Of a stretch of DNA of 64,000 nt, positions 16,740 through 24,619 are shown one piece after another (positions within the stretch are counted from its first letter, which is position 1; every line of letters starts with the position of its first letter). A program made the translations under genes and the position numbers. The notes under the pieces are model-generated. The model was not told the DNA's origin and searched no databases. It was given only the letters and a program-made list of their open reading frames with translations. This DNA comes from Streptomyces subrutilus (lineage in GTDB: Bacteria > Actinomycetota > Actinomycetes > Streptomycetales > Streptomycetaceae), in NCBI RefSeq assembly GCF_008704535.1, contig NZ_CP023701.1, forward strand, positions 4,342,501 to 4,406,500, written 5' to 3'.

Positions 16740-17687
16740 ATGGCGCGCGTGTTCCCGCAAGGACGGCTGGTCTACGGGATGCAGCTCCCGGTCCAGTCGC
16801 AGAGCACCATCTACGCCGAACCCTGGGAGGCCGCCGCCACCGCCGCCGACCTCGCCGAGGTGGCGCGGGCCGCCGACCGGGCCGGCTTCGGGTACGTGGC
16901 CACCTGTGACCACGTGGCCGTACCGCGCCGGCTCGCCGGGCCCATGAGCACCGTCTGGTACGACCCGGTGGCCACCCTCTCCTTCCTCGCCGGCATCACC
17001 GAGCACGTGCGCCTCCTCAGCCACGTCGCGATCGTCGGCCTGCGCCACCCCCTGGTCAGCGCCAAGCAGTACGCCACCCTCGACCACCTCTCCGGCGGCC
17101 GGCTGATCCTCGGGGTCGGGGCCGGGCACGTGCAGGAGGAGTTCGAGGCGCTCGGCGTGGACTTCGCGCGCCGCGGGGCCGTCCTCGACGAGACCCTCGA
17201 CGCGCTGCGGGCGGCGCTGGGGCCCGAGGAGTACCCGGAGTTCGAGGGGGAGCTGTTCTCCTTCCGGGACCTGGGCCAGCTGCCCCGGCCCGCCCAGGCG
17301 CGCATCCCCGTCTGGGTCGGCGGCTCCTCGCCGGCCGGGCTGCGCCGGGCCGCCGTCCGGGGCGACGGCTGGCTCCCGCAGGGGGACCCGCGGCACCGGC
17401 TGCCGGCGCAGATCGCCCGGCTCCGGGAGCTGCGGGCGGAGGCCGGGATCGGGGAGCCCGTCGAGATCGGCGCGATCACCGAGGCGCTGTACGTCGGCGA
17501 GCCCGGCTGGGACACCGGCCGCCGGACGCTCACGGGCAAGGCGCAGGTGCTGGCGGAGTCCCTGCGGGAGTACGGGGCGCTCGGCGTGGACCAGATCCAG
17601 GTCCGCTTCCGCAGCCGCGACCGGGCCGAGCTGACGGACCAGATCGCCGCGTTCGGCGCGGAGGTCGCGCCGCACCTCAACGACTAG
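16740..17687 (+). CDS. LLM class F420-type oxidoreductase
   Basis: The 315-residue protein is a luciferase-like (LLM) oxidoreductase. Typical blocks are GFGYVATCDHVAVP, ATLSFLAGITEHVRLLSHV, KQYATLDHLSGGRLILGVGAGH and IPVWVGGSSPAGLRRAA. Members of this branch in actinobacteria usually take F420 rather than FMN; the local fbiC gene fits but does not prove this. ATG 16740 follows a weak GCGAGG ribosome site. The SDR gene starts 12 bases after its stop, so the two form an operon behind the CTGACG operator. Confidence 0.87.
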   Translation: MARVFPQGRLVYGMQLPVQSQSTIYAEPWEAAATAADLAEVARAADRAGFGYVATCDHVAVPRRLAGPMSTVWYDPVATLSFLAGITEHVRLLSHVAIVGLRHPLVSAKQYATLDHLSGGRLILGVGAGHVQEEFEALGVDFARRGAVLDETLDALRAALGPEEYPEFEGELFSFRDLGQLPRPAQARIPVWVGGSSPAGLRRAAVRGDGWLPQGDPRHRLPAQIARLRELRAEAGIGEPVEIGAITEALYVGEPGWDTGRRTLTGKAQVLAESLREYGALGVDQIQVRFRSRDRAELTDQIAAFGAEVAPHLND

Positions 17688-17698
17688 GAGGCACCGCC

Positions 17699-18484
17699 AT
17701 GGGCAAGCTCGACGGACGGGTCGTCATCATCACCGGCGCGGCGCGCGGCCAGGGCGAGCAGGAGGCCCGGCTCTTCGCCGCCGAGGGGGCCAGGGTGCTC
17801 CTCGGCGACGTGCTGGACGAGCAGGGTGCGGCGGTGGCCGAGGAGATCGGCAAGGACCGGGCCCGGTACGTGCGGCTGGACGTGACCCGGGAGGAGGACT
17901 GGTCGGCGGCGGTCGAGGCGGCGAAGGACGCCTTCGGCGCGATCGACGGGCTGGTCAACAACGCGGGCATCCTGCGGTTCAACGAGCTGACCGCGACCCC
18001 GCTGGAGGAGTTCCGGCAGGTGGTCGAGGTCAACCAGGTCGGGGCCTTCCTCGGCATCCGCACGGTGGCCCCGGAGATCGCGGCGGCCGGCGGCGGCACG
18101 ATCGTCAACACCTCCTCGTACACGGGCCTGACGGGGATGGCGTACGTCGGCGCGTACGCGGCGACCAAGGCCGCCGTGCTGGGGCTGACCCGGGTCGCGG
18201 CGCTGGAGCTGGCCGGCCGGGGCATCAGGGTCAACGCGCTGTGCCCGGGCGCCGTGGACACCCCGATGGCCAACCCGGGGCTGCTGGACCCGGCCGGGCA
18301 GAGCGACGAGGGCAGGGAGGCCATGGCCGCGCTGTACCGCCGGGTCGTGCCGCTGGGCCGGGTCGGCCGGCCGGAGGAGGTCGCGCGGCTGGCCCTCTTC
18401 CTGACCGGCGGGGACTCCTCCTACATCACCGGCCAGCCGTTCGTGATCGACGGCGGCTGGACGGCCGGGGTCTCCCTCGGCTGA
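17699..18484 (+). CDS. Short-chain dehydrogenase/reductase
   Basis: A classical SDR of 261 residues. It has a cofactor loop TGAARGQGEQEA, an acidic residue after strand 2 (LLGDV) suggesting NAD preference, NNAGI, SSYTGLTG and the catalytic pair Y153/K157 in YAATK. The C-terminal end FVIDGGWTAG is typical. It probably oxidises or reduces an alcohol/ketone intermediate produced by the LLM enzyme encoded just upstream. AGGAGG precedes the ATG by eight bases. Confidence 0.9.
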   Translation: MGKLDGRVVIITGAARGQGEQEARLFAAEGARVLLGDVLDEQGAAVAEEIGKDRARYVRLDVTREEDWSAAVEAAKDAFGAIDGLVNNAGILRFNELTATPLEEFRQVVEVNQVGAFLGIRTVAPEIAAAGGGTIVNTSSYTGLTGMAYVGAYAATKAAVLGLTRVAALELAGRGIRVNALCPGAVDTPMANPGLLDPAGQSDEGREAMAALYRRVVPLGRVGRPEEVARLALFLTGGDSSYITGQPFVIDGGWTAGVSLG

Positions 18485-18502
18485 ACCGGCCCGGCCAAAG
18501 AC

Positions 18503-18517
18503 CTGATGGGGCGTCAG
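18503..18517. promoter_or_regulatory. Operator 1 upstream of second LLM gene
   Basis: CTGATGGGGCGTCAG is one change from the consensus and is flanked by C and G that extend the dyad. A TTGACG -35-like hexamer starts four bases after it (18521-18526). With operator 2 it brackets the presumed promoter. Confidence 0.68.
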
Positions 18518-18520
18518 GTA

Positions 18521-18550
18521 TTGACGCTCCGGCCCTCCCGGTGGAACAGT
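18521..18550 (+). promoter_or_regulatory. Putative promoter of second LLM gene
   Basis: TTGACG (18521-18526), an 18-base spacer, then AACAGT (18545-18550). The -35 is good, the -10 is weak. The placement between the two operators supports it more than the hexamers do. Confidence 0.4.
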
Positions 18551-18563
18551 CGGACCATCGAAT

Positions 18564-18578
18564 CTGACGGAACGTCAG
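18564..18578. promoter_or_regulatory. Operator 2 upstream of second LLM gene
   Basis: CTGACGGAACGTCAG, perfect 6-bp arms with T/A flanks, 23 bases before the TTG start. The centre is 61 bp from operator 1, close to six helical turns, which would suit cooperative binding. Confidence 0.78.
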
Positions 18579-18601
18579 AAATCAAAGGACGGTGAACCCC
18601 C

Positions 18602-19723
18602 TTGGAATTCGGGCTCTTCGTGCAGGGATACGTGGCCGAGTCACGGTCCAAGGTCGACCCCGAGGCGGAGCACAAGGCGCTGATCGAGGAGACCGAGTAC
18701 GTCATCCAGGCCGACAAGTCGGGCTTCAAGTACGCCTGGGCCTCCGAGCACCACTTCCTGGAGGAGTACTCGCACCTCTCCGCGAACGAGGTCTTCCTCG
18801 GCTACCTCGCGCACGCCACCGAGCGCATCCACCTCGGCTCCGGCATCTTCAACCCCCTCGCACCGGTGAACCACCCGGTGAAGGTGGCCGAGAAGGTCGC
18901 CATGCTCGACCACCTCTCCAAGGGCCGCTTCGAGTTCGGCACCGGCCGCGGCGCGGGCAGCCACGAGATCCTCGGCTTCCTGCCCGGCATCGAGGACATG
19001 AACGGCACCAAGGAGATCTGGGAGGAGACCATCGCGGAGTTCCCCAAGATGTTCCTCCAGGAGGAGTACGAGGGGTTCCAGGGCAAGCACTGGTCGCTGC
19101 CGCCGCGCAAGATCTTCCCCAAGCCGTACGGCAAGGCCCACCCGGCCATGTGGTACGCCGCCGGGTCCCCCTCCTCGTACGCGATGGCGGCGAAGAAGGG
19201 GCTCGGGGTGCTGGGCTTCAGCGTCCAGAAGGTCTCCGACATGGAGTGGGTGCTGGAGCAGTACAAGACGGCCATCCAGGAGGCGAAGGCCATCGGCGCC
19301 TTCGTCAACGACAACGTCATGGTCACCTCGACCGCGATCTGCGCCGAGACCCACGACAAGGCGGTCGAGATCGCCGTCAACGCCCACATGAACCGCTTCC
19401 AGTCGCTCGTCTTCCGCTACCACGACACCTTCCCGCGGCCGGAGGCCATCCCGCAGTGGCCCGAGCTGCTGCCGGAGTACAACGCGGAGATCATCGAGCT
19501 GCTGATCGCCGAGGAGCTGATGATCTGCGGCGATCCGTCCGAGGTGCGGGCCCAGTGCAAGCGGTGGGAGCAGGCCGGCGCCGACCAGCTGTCCTTCGGA
19601 CTGCCGACCGGGGTGTCGCCCGAGGACACGCTGAACACCATCAAGCTGATCGGTGAGCACGTGATCCCGCACATCGACACGGACCCGGTCCACCGCACGA
19701 CCCGCTTCCGCGAGTCCGCCTAG
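18602..19723 (+). CDS. LLM class flavin/F420-dependent oxidoreductase
   Basis: A 373-residue luciferase-like protein starting FGLFVQGYVAESRSKVDPEA. It has KYAWASEHHFLEEYSHLSAN, ATERIHLGSGIFNPL, EKVAMLDHLSKGRFEFGTGR and a C-terminal QAGADQLSFGLPTGVS. It resembles monooxygenase-type LLM proteins of mycobacteria and Nocardia. The only suitable start is TTG 18602, with an AAAGGA site about 12 bases upstream. Its TAG stop is part of the CTAG where the 169-bp element is inserted. The double operator upstream suggests tight control. FMN versus F420 use cannot be decided by eye. Confidence 0.85.
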   Translation: MEFGLFVQGYVAESRSKVDPEAEHKALIEETEYVIQADKSGFKYAWASEHHFLEEYSHLSANEVFLGYLAHATERIHLGSGIFNPLAPVNHPVKVAEKVAMLDHLSKGRFEFGTGRGAGSHEILGFLPGIEDMNGTKEIWEETIAEFPKMFLQEEYEGFQGKHWSLPPRKIFPKPYGKAHPAMWYAAGSPSSYAMAAKKGLGVLGFSVQKVSDMEWVLEQYKTAIQEAKAIGAFVNDNVMVTSTAICAETHDKAVEIAVNAHMNRFQSLVFRYHDTFPRPEAIPQWPELLPEYNAEIIELLIAEELMICGDPSEVRAQCKRWEQAGADQLSFGLPTGVSPEDTLNTIKLIGEHVIPHIDTDPVHRTTRFRESA

Positions 19724-19888
19724 GCCGTCTCTTTCGGATCGTGCCGGGCCCGCGGCGTCTGGCACCGTGCCTGGCCGCACTGCCGAGGCGACCACGTACG
19801 TCCCGTACGCGAGCGCCCCGGCAGCACGCCCGGGCACGGCACCAGACGCCGCGGGCTCGGCCGACAGGATCCGAAAGAGACGACCTAG
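19720..19888. mobile_element. 169-bp MITE-like palindromic element, copy 1
   Basis: The element is bounded by CTAG on both sides (19720-19723 and 19885-19888). The inner 17-bp terminal inverted repeats are GCCGTCTCTTTCGGATC and the complement of GATCCGAAAGAGACGAC, one mismatch apart. Nearly the whole interior folds on itself as an imperfect palindrome. There is no open frame for a transposase. A near-identical copy in opposite orientation is at 57008-57176. CTAG duplication and short inverted repeats suggest a nonautonomous relative of an IS5-type element. It may also act as a terminator for the LLM gene whose stop codon it contains. Confidence 0.8.
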
Positions 19889-20044
19889 GGGCACCTCCGG
19901 CCCCGCCGGCGTTCGCGGCGCGGAGCCCGGCGGGGCCGGGGTCCTGCGGAGCTCGGGCCGGGGGCGGGCCGGGGCCCGCACCCCGGCCTGTCGGAACCGG
20001 CCCCGGCGGGGCCGAAGCGCACGTGTGACCGAGGAAGGGACGTC

Positions 20045-21775
20045 ATGCTCGACCACCTGATCAAGGGAGCCACCGTCGTCGACGGGACCGGCGCCCCCGC
20101 GTTCACCGCCGACGTCGGGCTCCGCGACGGCCGCATCGTGGCCATCGGCGCCGTCACCGAGGAGGCCCGCACCAGCGAGGACGCCACGGGGCTCGTCCTG
20201 GCGCCCGGCTTCGTCGACCCGCACACGCACTACGACGCCCAGCTCTTCTGGGACCCCTACGCCACCCCCTCCATGAACCACGGCGTCACCACCGTCGCCG
20301 GCGGCAACTGCGGGTTCACCCTCGCCCCCCTCAACCCGGCCCGCCCCGAGGACGCCGACTACACCCGCCGCATGATGAGCAAGGTCGAGGGCATGGCACT
20401 CAAGGCCCTCGAAGAGGGCGTCGACTGGACCTGGTCGACCTTCGGCGAGTACCTCGACGCCCTCGACGGCCGCATCGCCGTCAACGCCGGGTTCATGGTC
20501 GGCCACTGCGCCCTGCGCCGTCACGTCATGGGCGAGGACGCCGTCGGCGGGCAGCCCACCCCCGAGCAGCTCGACGAGATGCTCGCGCTGTTCCACGACG
20601 CGATGGACGCCGGTGCCTGGGGCCTGTCCACCACCCAGTCCTCCACCCACTCCGACGGGGCCGGCGCCCCCGTCGCGTCGCGGCACGCGAAGCCCGCCGA
20701 GCTCCTCGCGCTCTCCCGGGCCGTCGCCGAACACGAGGGCACCCAGCTCGAAGCCATCGTCGCCGGCTGCCTCGACCAGTTCTCCGACGAGGAGATCGAC
20801 CTCTTCGTCGACATGAGCGCGGCCGCCGGCCGGCCCCTCAACTGGAACGTCCTCACCATCGACGCCGCCGTCCCCGAGCGCGTCCCGCGCCAGCTGGTCC
20901 CCAGCGAGCGGGCCCGCAGGGCCGGCGGCCGGATCGTGGCGCTCACCATGCCGATCCTCACGCCCATGAACATGTCGCTGGGCACCTTCTGCGCCCTCAA
21001 CCTCATACCCGGCTGGGGCGAGGTCCTCGCCCTGCCCGTGCCCGAGCGGATCGCCCGGCTCCGCGACGCGGACGTACGGGCCGACCTGCTGCGCCGGGCC
21101 GACAGCAAGGAGGCCGGCGTCTTCCGCCGCCTCGCCGACTTCGGGCGGTACGTCATCGGCGACACGTACAGCAAGGAGAACGAGGGCCTCTCCGGCCGGG
21201 TCGTGAACGCCATCGCGGCCGAGCGCGGCCAGGACCCCTTCCACTGCCTGGTGGAGATCTGCGCCAACGACGACCTGCGCACCGTCCTGTGGCCCATGCC
21301 CACCGACAACGACCCCGCCAGCTGGGCCCTGCGCCAGGAGACCTGGCAGCACGAGGACGTCCTGCTCGGCGGCTCCGACGCGGGCGCCCACCTGGACCGG
21401 ATGTGCGGTGCCCCCTACACCACCCGCTTCCTCGGCGACTGCCTGCGCGGCCGCCGCCTGGTCCCGCTGGAGCAGGCGGTGCAGATGCTCACCGACGATC
21501 CGGCCCGGCTGTTCGGGCTGCGCGAGCGCGGCCGGATCGCCGAGGGCTACCACGCGGACCTGGTCCTCTTCGACCCGGAGCGCATCGAGGCCGGCCCGGC
21601 GACGCTCGTGCACGACCTGCCCGGCGACAGCCCGCGGCTGGACGCGCGGGCCGTCGGGATCGTCTCGGTACGGGTCAACGGCGTCGAGACCATCCGCGAC
21701 GACGAGGTCACCGGTGCCGTCCCGGGCATCGTGCTCCGGTCGGGCCGCGACACGAGGACGGTGAGCACCCGATGA
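20045..21775 (+). CDS. N-acyl-D-amino-acid deacylase-like amidohydrolase
   Basis: The 576-residue metal hydrolase has the amidohydrolase pattern of D-aminoacylases: LIKGATVVDGTGAPAF, metal-binding APGFVDPHTHYDAQ, GVTTVAGGNCGFTLAP, LLGGSDAGAHLDRM and a C-terminal ADLVLFDPERIEAGP strand domain. It probably hydrolyses a C-N bond, perhaps in a ring or amide. The ATG follows GAGGAAGGG. The stop overlaps the aldehyde dehydrogenase start (ATGA). It may originally have been in one operon with the LLM gene before the element inserted between them. Confidence 0.86.
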   Translation: MLDHLIKGATVVDGTGAPAFTADVGLRDGRIVAIGAVTEEARTSEDATGLVLAPGFVDPHTHYDAQLFWDPYATPSMNHGVTTVAGGNCGFTLAPLNPARPEDADYTRRMMSKVEGMALKALEEGVDWTWSTFGEYLDALDGRIAVNAGFMVGHCALRRHVMGEDAVGGQPTPEQLDEMLALFHDAMDAGAWGLSTTQSSTHSDGAGAPVASRHAKPAELLALSRAVAEHEGTQLEAIVAGCLDQFSDEEIDLFVDMSAAAGRPLNWNVLTIDAAVPERVPRQLVPSERARRAGGRIVALTMPILTPMNMSLGTFCALNLIPGWGEVLALPVPERIARLRDADVRADLLRRADSKEAGVFRRLADFGRYVIGDTYSKENEGLSGRVVNAIAAERGQDPFHCLVEICANDDLRTVLWPMPTDNDPASWALRQETWQHEDVLLGGSDAGAHLDRMCGAPYTTRFLGDCLRGRRLVPLEQAVQMLTDDPARLFGLRERGRIAEGYHADLVLFDPERIEAGPATLVHDLPGDSPRLDARAVGIVSVRVNGVETIRDDEVTGAVPGIVLRSGRDTRTVSTR

Positions 21776-23229
21776 CGCGGCTCTACATCGGCGGCGAGTG
21801 GGTCGAACCGGACGGCGGCCACTACGAGGTGGTCAACCCGGCGGACGAATCCGTCGTCGGCCTGGCCCCCGAGGCCTCGCGCGGCCAGGTCGAGGAAGCG
21901 GCGCGCGCCGCGGCCGGGGCGTTCGGCGCGTGGTCCCGCACCCGGCCCGAGGAGCGGGCGGCGATCCTGGACCGGGCCGCCGACATCATCGAGCGCGAGT
22001 ACGGGCCCTGGTCGGACCTGGCCCGGCAGGAGACGGGCGCGCCCACCGGGGTCGCCCGCGGCATGCAGGTGGGGGTCGGCGCGGCCCGCTTCCGGCGCTA
22101 CGCGCGGGGCGCGCTGGAGCCGGTGGAGCGCGGGCTGCCGCCCCAGGTGACGGAGGCCGGCCCGATGGGGAGGGCGAGCGTGCTGGGCGCGCTGGAGGTG
22201 CGCCAGCCGGTCGGCGTGGTCACCTGCATCACCTCGTACAACAATCCGTGGGCCAACCCGGCGGGCAAGGTGGCGCCCGCCCTGGCCATGGGGAACACGG
22301 TGGTGGTCAAGCCGGCACCGCAGGACCCGCTGTCGGTGTTCAAGATGGCGGAGGCGCTGCACGAGGCCGGGGCCCCGGCGGGCGTGGTGAACGTGGTCTG
22401 CGGCACCGCGGTCGAGGTGGGCGAGGCGGCGGTGGACTCCCCGTACGTGGACATGGTGTCGTTCACCGGCTCCACGGGAGTCGGGCAGCGCATCGCCGAG
22501 GTCTGCGGCCGGACGATGAAGCGGCAGCTGATGGAGCTGGGCGGCAAGGGCGCCGCGGTGGTCTTCGAGGACGCCGACCTGGACGCGGCGGTGTCGGGGA
22601 TCGGGACGACCTTCTCCTTCTATTCGGGGCAGATCTGCACCGCTCCGACGCGGGTGATCGTCCACCGCGCGGTGTACGCGGAGCTGGTGGAGAAGCTGAC
22701 CGGGTACCTGGCCTTCATGAAGGTGGGCGATCCGGCGGTGCGGGGCACGGTGGTCGGCCCGGTGATCTCGGCGGCGCACCGCGACCGGGTGGAGTCGTAC
22801 GTCGAGCTGGGCCGCAAGGAGGGGGCACGGATCGCGTTCGGCGGCGAGCGTCCGGTGGTCGGCGACGGCAGGGGCTTCTACGCGGCCCCGACGCTGCTGG
22901 TCGACTGCACCCGCGCCATGCGGGTGGTCCGGGAGGAGATCTTCGGCCCGGTGGTGGTCGTCGTCCCGTTCGACGGGGGCGAGGACGAGGCGGTCGAGCT
23001 GGCCAACGACAGCGACTTCGGGCTGATCGGCTACGTCTGGTCCGGGGACGCGGCGCGCGCGTTCCGGGTGGCGCGGCGGCTGCGGTCGGGCGGGGTCGGC
23101 GTGAACACGGTCGGGCGGAACATGGAGGCGCCGTTCGGCGGCTTCAAGCGCTCGGGCGTGGGCCGGGACGTCGGCTCGTACGCCCTGCACGCCTACAGCG
23201 AGACGCAGTCGATCGTCTGGGCCGGCTGA
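21772..23229 (+). CDS. Aldehyde dehydrogenase family protein
   Basis: The 485-residue protein is a typical NAD(P)-dependent aldehyde dehydrogenase. It has YIGGEWVEPDGG at the start, TCITSYNNPWANP, VVKPAPQDPL, SFTGSTGVGQRI, MELGGKG with the general-base Glu near 253, YSGQICTAPTR with the nucleophile Cys near 289, and EIFGPVVVVVPF. It should oxidise an aldehyde to acid or acyl-CoA. The start overlaps the amidohydrolase stop by four bases, so the two are translationally coupled. The substrate may be the aldehyde released by the LLM step; this is inference. Confidence 0.92.
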   Translation: MTRLYIGGEWVEPDGGHYEVVNPADESVVGLAPEASRGQVEEAARAAAGAFGAWSRTRPEERAAILDRAADIIEREYGPWSDLARQETGAPTGVARGMQVGVGAARFRRYARGALEPVERGLPPQVTEAGPMGRASVLGALEVRQPVGVVTCITSYNNPWANPAGKVAPALAMGNTVVVKPAPQDPLSVFKMAEALHEAGAPAGVVNVVCGTAVEVGEAAVDSPYVDMVSFTGSTGVGQRIAEVCGRTMKRQLMELGGKGAAVVFEDADLDAAVSGIGTTFSFYSGQICTAPTRVIVHRAVYAELVEKLTGYLAFMKVGDPAVRGTVVGPVISAAHRDRVESYVELGRKEGARIAFGGERPVVGDGRGFYAAPTLLVDCTRAMRVVREEIFGPVVVVVPFDGGEDEAVELANDSDFGLIGYVWSGDAARAFRVARRLRSGGVGVNTVGRNMEAPFGGFKRSGVGRDVGSYALHAYSETQSIVWAG

Positions 23230-23250
23230 GCTCCCGGACGGCGGGCCCGC

Positions 23251-24348
23251 TCAGCCGGTGGCGTCCAGGATGAAGGACGCCTCTCCCCGGACCCGGCCGT
23301 TGACCTGGAGCTGCACGAGGTGCTCGCCGGAGTGGTAGCGGCGGGTGGTGATCGGTTTGAAGGAGTGGCGTCTGGTGCCGGTGAGGACCTCGCCGGGGGC
23401 GAGGCCGCGGGTGGTGAGCTTGAAGACCTTGGGGGTGCGGGCGCCGTTCGCCTTGACGTGGTGGACCACGTAGTCGATGACGAGCTCGGCGGGGAGCGGG
23501 CCGGTGTGGGTCACCGTGTAGTCGAAGACGAGGTACTCGCCGACGGCGACGCGCGGGGTGGTGACCACGGGCCCGCCGACGGTGACCGGCACGTCGGGGG
23601 AGTGGCCCAGCAGGGTGAGCGCGTCGGGCCGCCCGGCCTTGATCAGGGTGCGCAGGCCGTGCCGGACGACGCGGTCCGTCGCGGGGTCGGTGCCGGGGCC
23701 GGTGCGCCATCGTGCGGCGGTCTTGACGGCGAGGGCGGGGTGGTCGCGGCTGATGTCGTTGAGGTGGTTGGCCACGGACCGGCGGACGTACTCGGACGGA
23801 TCGCGGTGCAGGGCGTCGAGCACGGGCAGGACCGGCCGGGGGTCGGCGATGAAGGCGGGCAGCCGCGGGGCCCACGGCAGCCGGGGCCTGGTGCCCTCGC
23901 CGGCCAGCCTCCGTACATGGGGGTCCTGGTCGCCGGTCCAGTCCGCGACCACGGCCAGGGCGCGGGCGGGATCGGCGCGCAGGAAGGGGCGGACGGCGGA
24001 TTCGGCGGTCAGTCGCGGGGTGAGGTCGTGCAGCAGCGCGAGCCCGGGTTCGAAGGCGGCCAGTCCGCGGACGGCGACCGCCTCGTTGACGGGGAAGGTC
24101 ATCCAGCCGGTGAGGCCGGGATCGTCCAGGGCGGTGCGCAGCACGGCCTCGAAGGCGGTCCAGTCGTCCGGGAGGTCGGTGAGGACGGCGTCGCGCACGG
24201 CGTCGACGCGGGCGCGGAAGCCCAGGCCGTCGAGGCTCGCGGCGCGGGCGGTGAGCGCGGGGGAGGAGGGCCGGCGGCCCGCGCGGGCGAGCAGCCGGGC
24301 CAGGTTACTGACGGTATCCGCGCTGAGGAGCTCGTCGGCGGTGGGCAT
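23251..24348 (-). CDS. AlkC-like DNA alkylation repair protein
   Basis: The 365-residue protein has a HEAT-like helical domain (about 1-240) with repeats such as DQDPHVRRLAGEGTRPRLPW and DPSEYVRRSVANHLNDISRD, then a C-terminal beta-sandwich (about 255-365) with VAVGEYLVFDYTV and HSFKPITTRRYHSGEH. HEAT plus Ig-like domain is the arrangement of AlkC-type DNA glycosylases, which remove alkylated bases such as 3-methylcytosine or 3-methyladenine. WTFP- and RRSVANHLNDIS-type motifs support this. It is convergent with the aldehyde dehydrogenase and divergent from the permease. Confidence 0.82.
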   Translation of the reverse strand: MPTADELLSADTVSNLARLLARAGRRPSSPALTARAASLDGLGFRARVDAVRDAVLTDLPDDWTAFEAVLRTALDDPGLTGWMTFPVNEAVAVRGLAAFEPGLALLHDLTPRLTAESAVRPFLRADPARALAVVADWTGDQDPHVRRLAGEGTRPRLPWAPRLPAFIADPRPVLPVLDALHRDPSEYVRRSVANHLNDISRDHPALAVKTAARWRTGPGTDPATDRVVRHGLRTLIKAGRPDALTLLGHSPDVPVTVGGPVVTTPRVAVGEYLVFDYTVTHTGPLPAELVIDYVVHHVKANGARTPKVFKLTTRGLAPGEVLTGTRRHSFKPITTRRYHSGEHLVQLQVNGRVRGEASFILDATG

Positions 24349-24546
24349 GGGGCCCAGTCTGGCGCACGAGGCCGTGGTTTCGGGGCCCGCAAATTGGCAC
24401 GGGAAAGTTTTGAATGGGACAAAACGGGCACACCTGCGGTTTCCGCATTCCGGAAGCTTTGGCCCCGGGCCTTCCGATCCGTGAATAGATGCCTGAGTGA
24501 ACCTTGTATTGCGAGAGCGTGAACCGTCTCGACGTCAAGATTCCAA

Positions 24547-24581
24547 GGATTTTAGTCCTGTGAAGTACTGGACTTAAGTCC
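24547..24581. promoter_or_regulatory. Two related dyads before the permease
   Basis: GGACTTAAGTCC at 24570-24581 is a perfect 12-bp palindrome. GGATTTTAGTCC at 24547-24558 matches it at nine or ten positions. They are 23 bp apart (about two turns) and about 40-70 bases before the permease start, in unusually AT-rich sequence. They look like a tandem operator; no regulator is known. Confidence 0.5.
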
Positions 24582-24619
24582 TCCGGATGAGGAAACCGCA
24601 CCCTCTAACGTCCTGACTC

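Noticed and set aside
19741..20028. Short open frames inside and after the 169-bp element
   Set aside because: They translate the palindromic repeat and differ between the two copies; no transposase motif.
5682..23229. Complete steroid catabolic cluster
   Set aside because: Only the ligase and the thiolase/DUF35 pair resemble steroid enzymes; ring-opening and C/D-ring genes are absent and the operator differs from the remembered KstR and KstR2 sites.
23251..24348. Prophage or integrative element around the AlkC-like and permease genes
   Set aside because: No integrase, attachment repeats or base-composition break beyond a normal AT-rich promoter.
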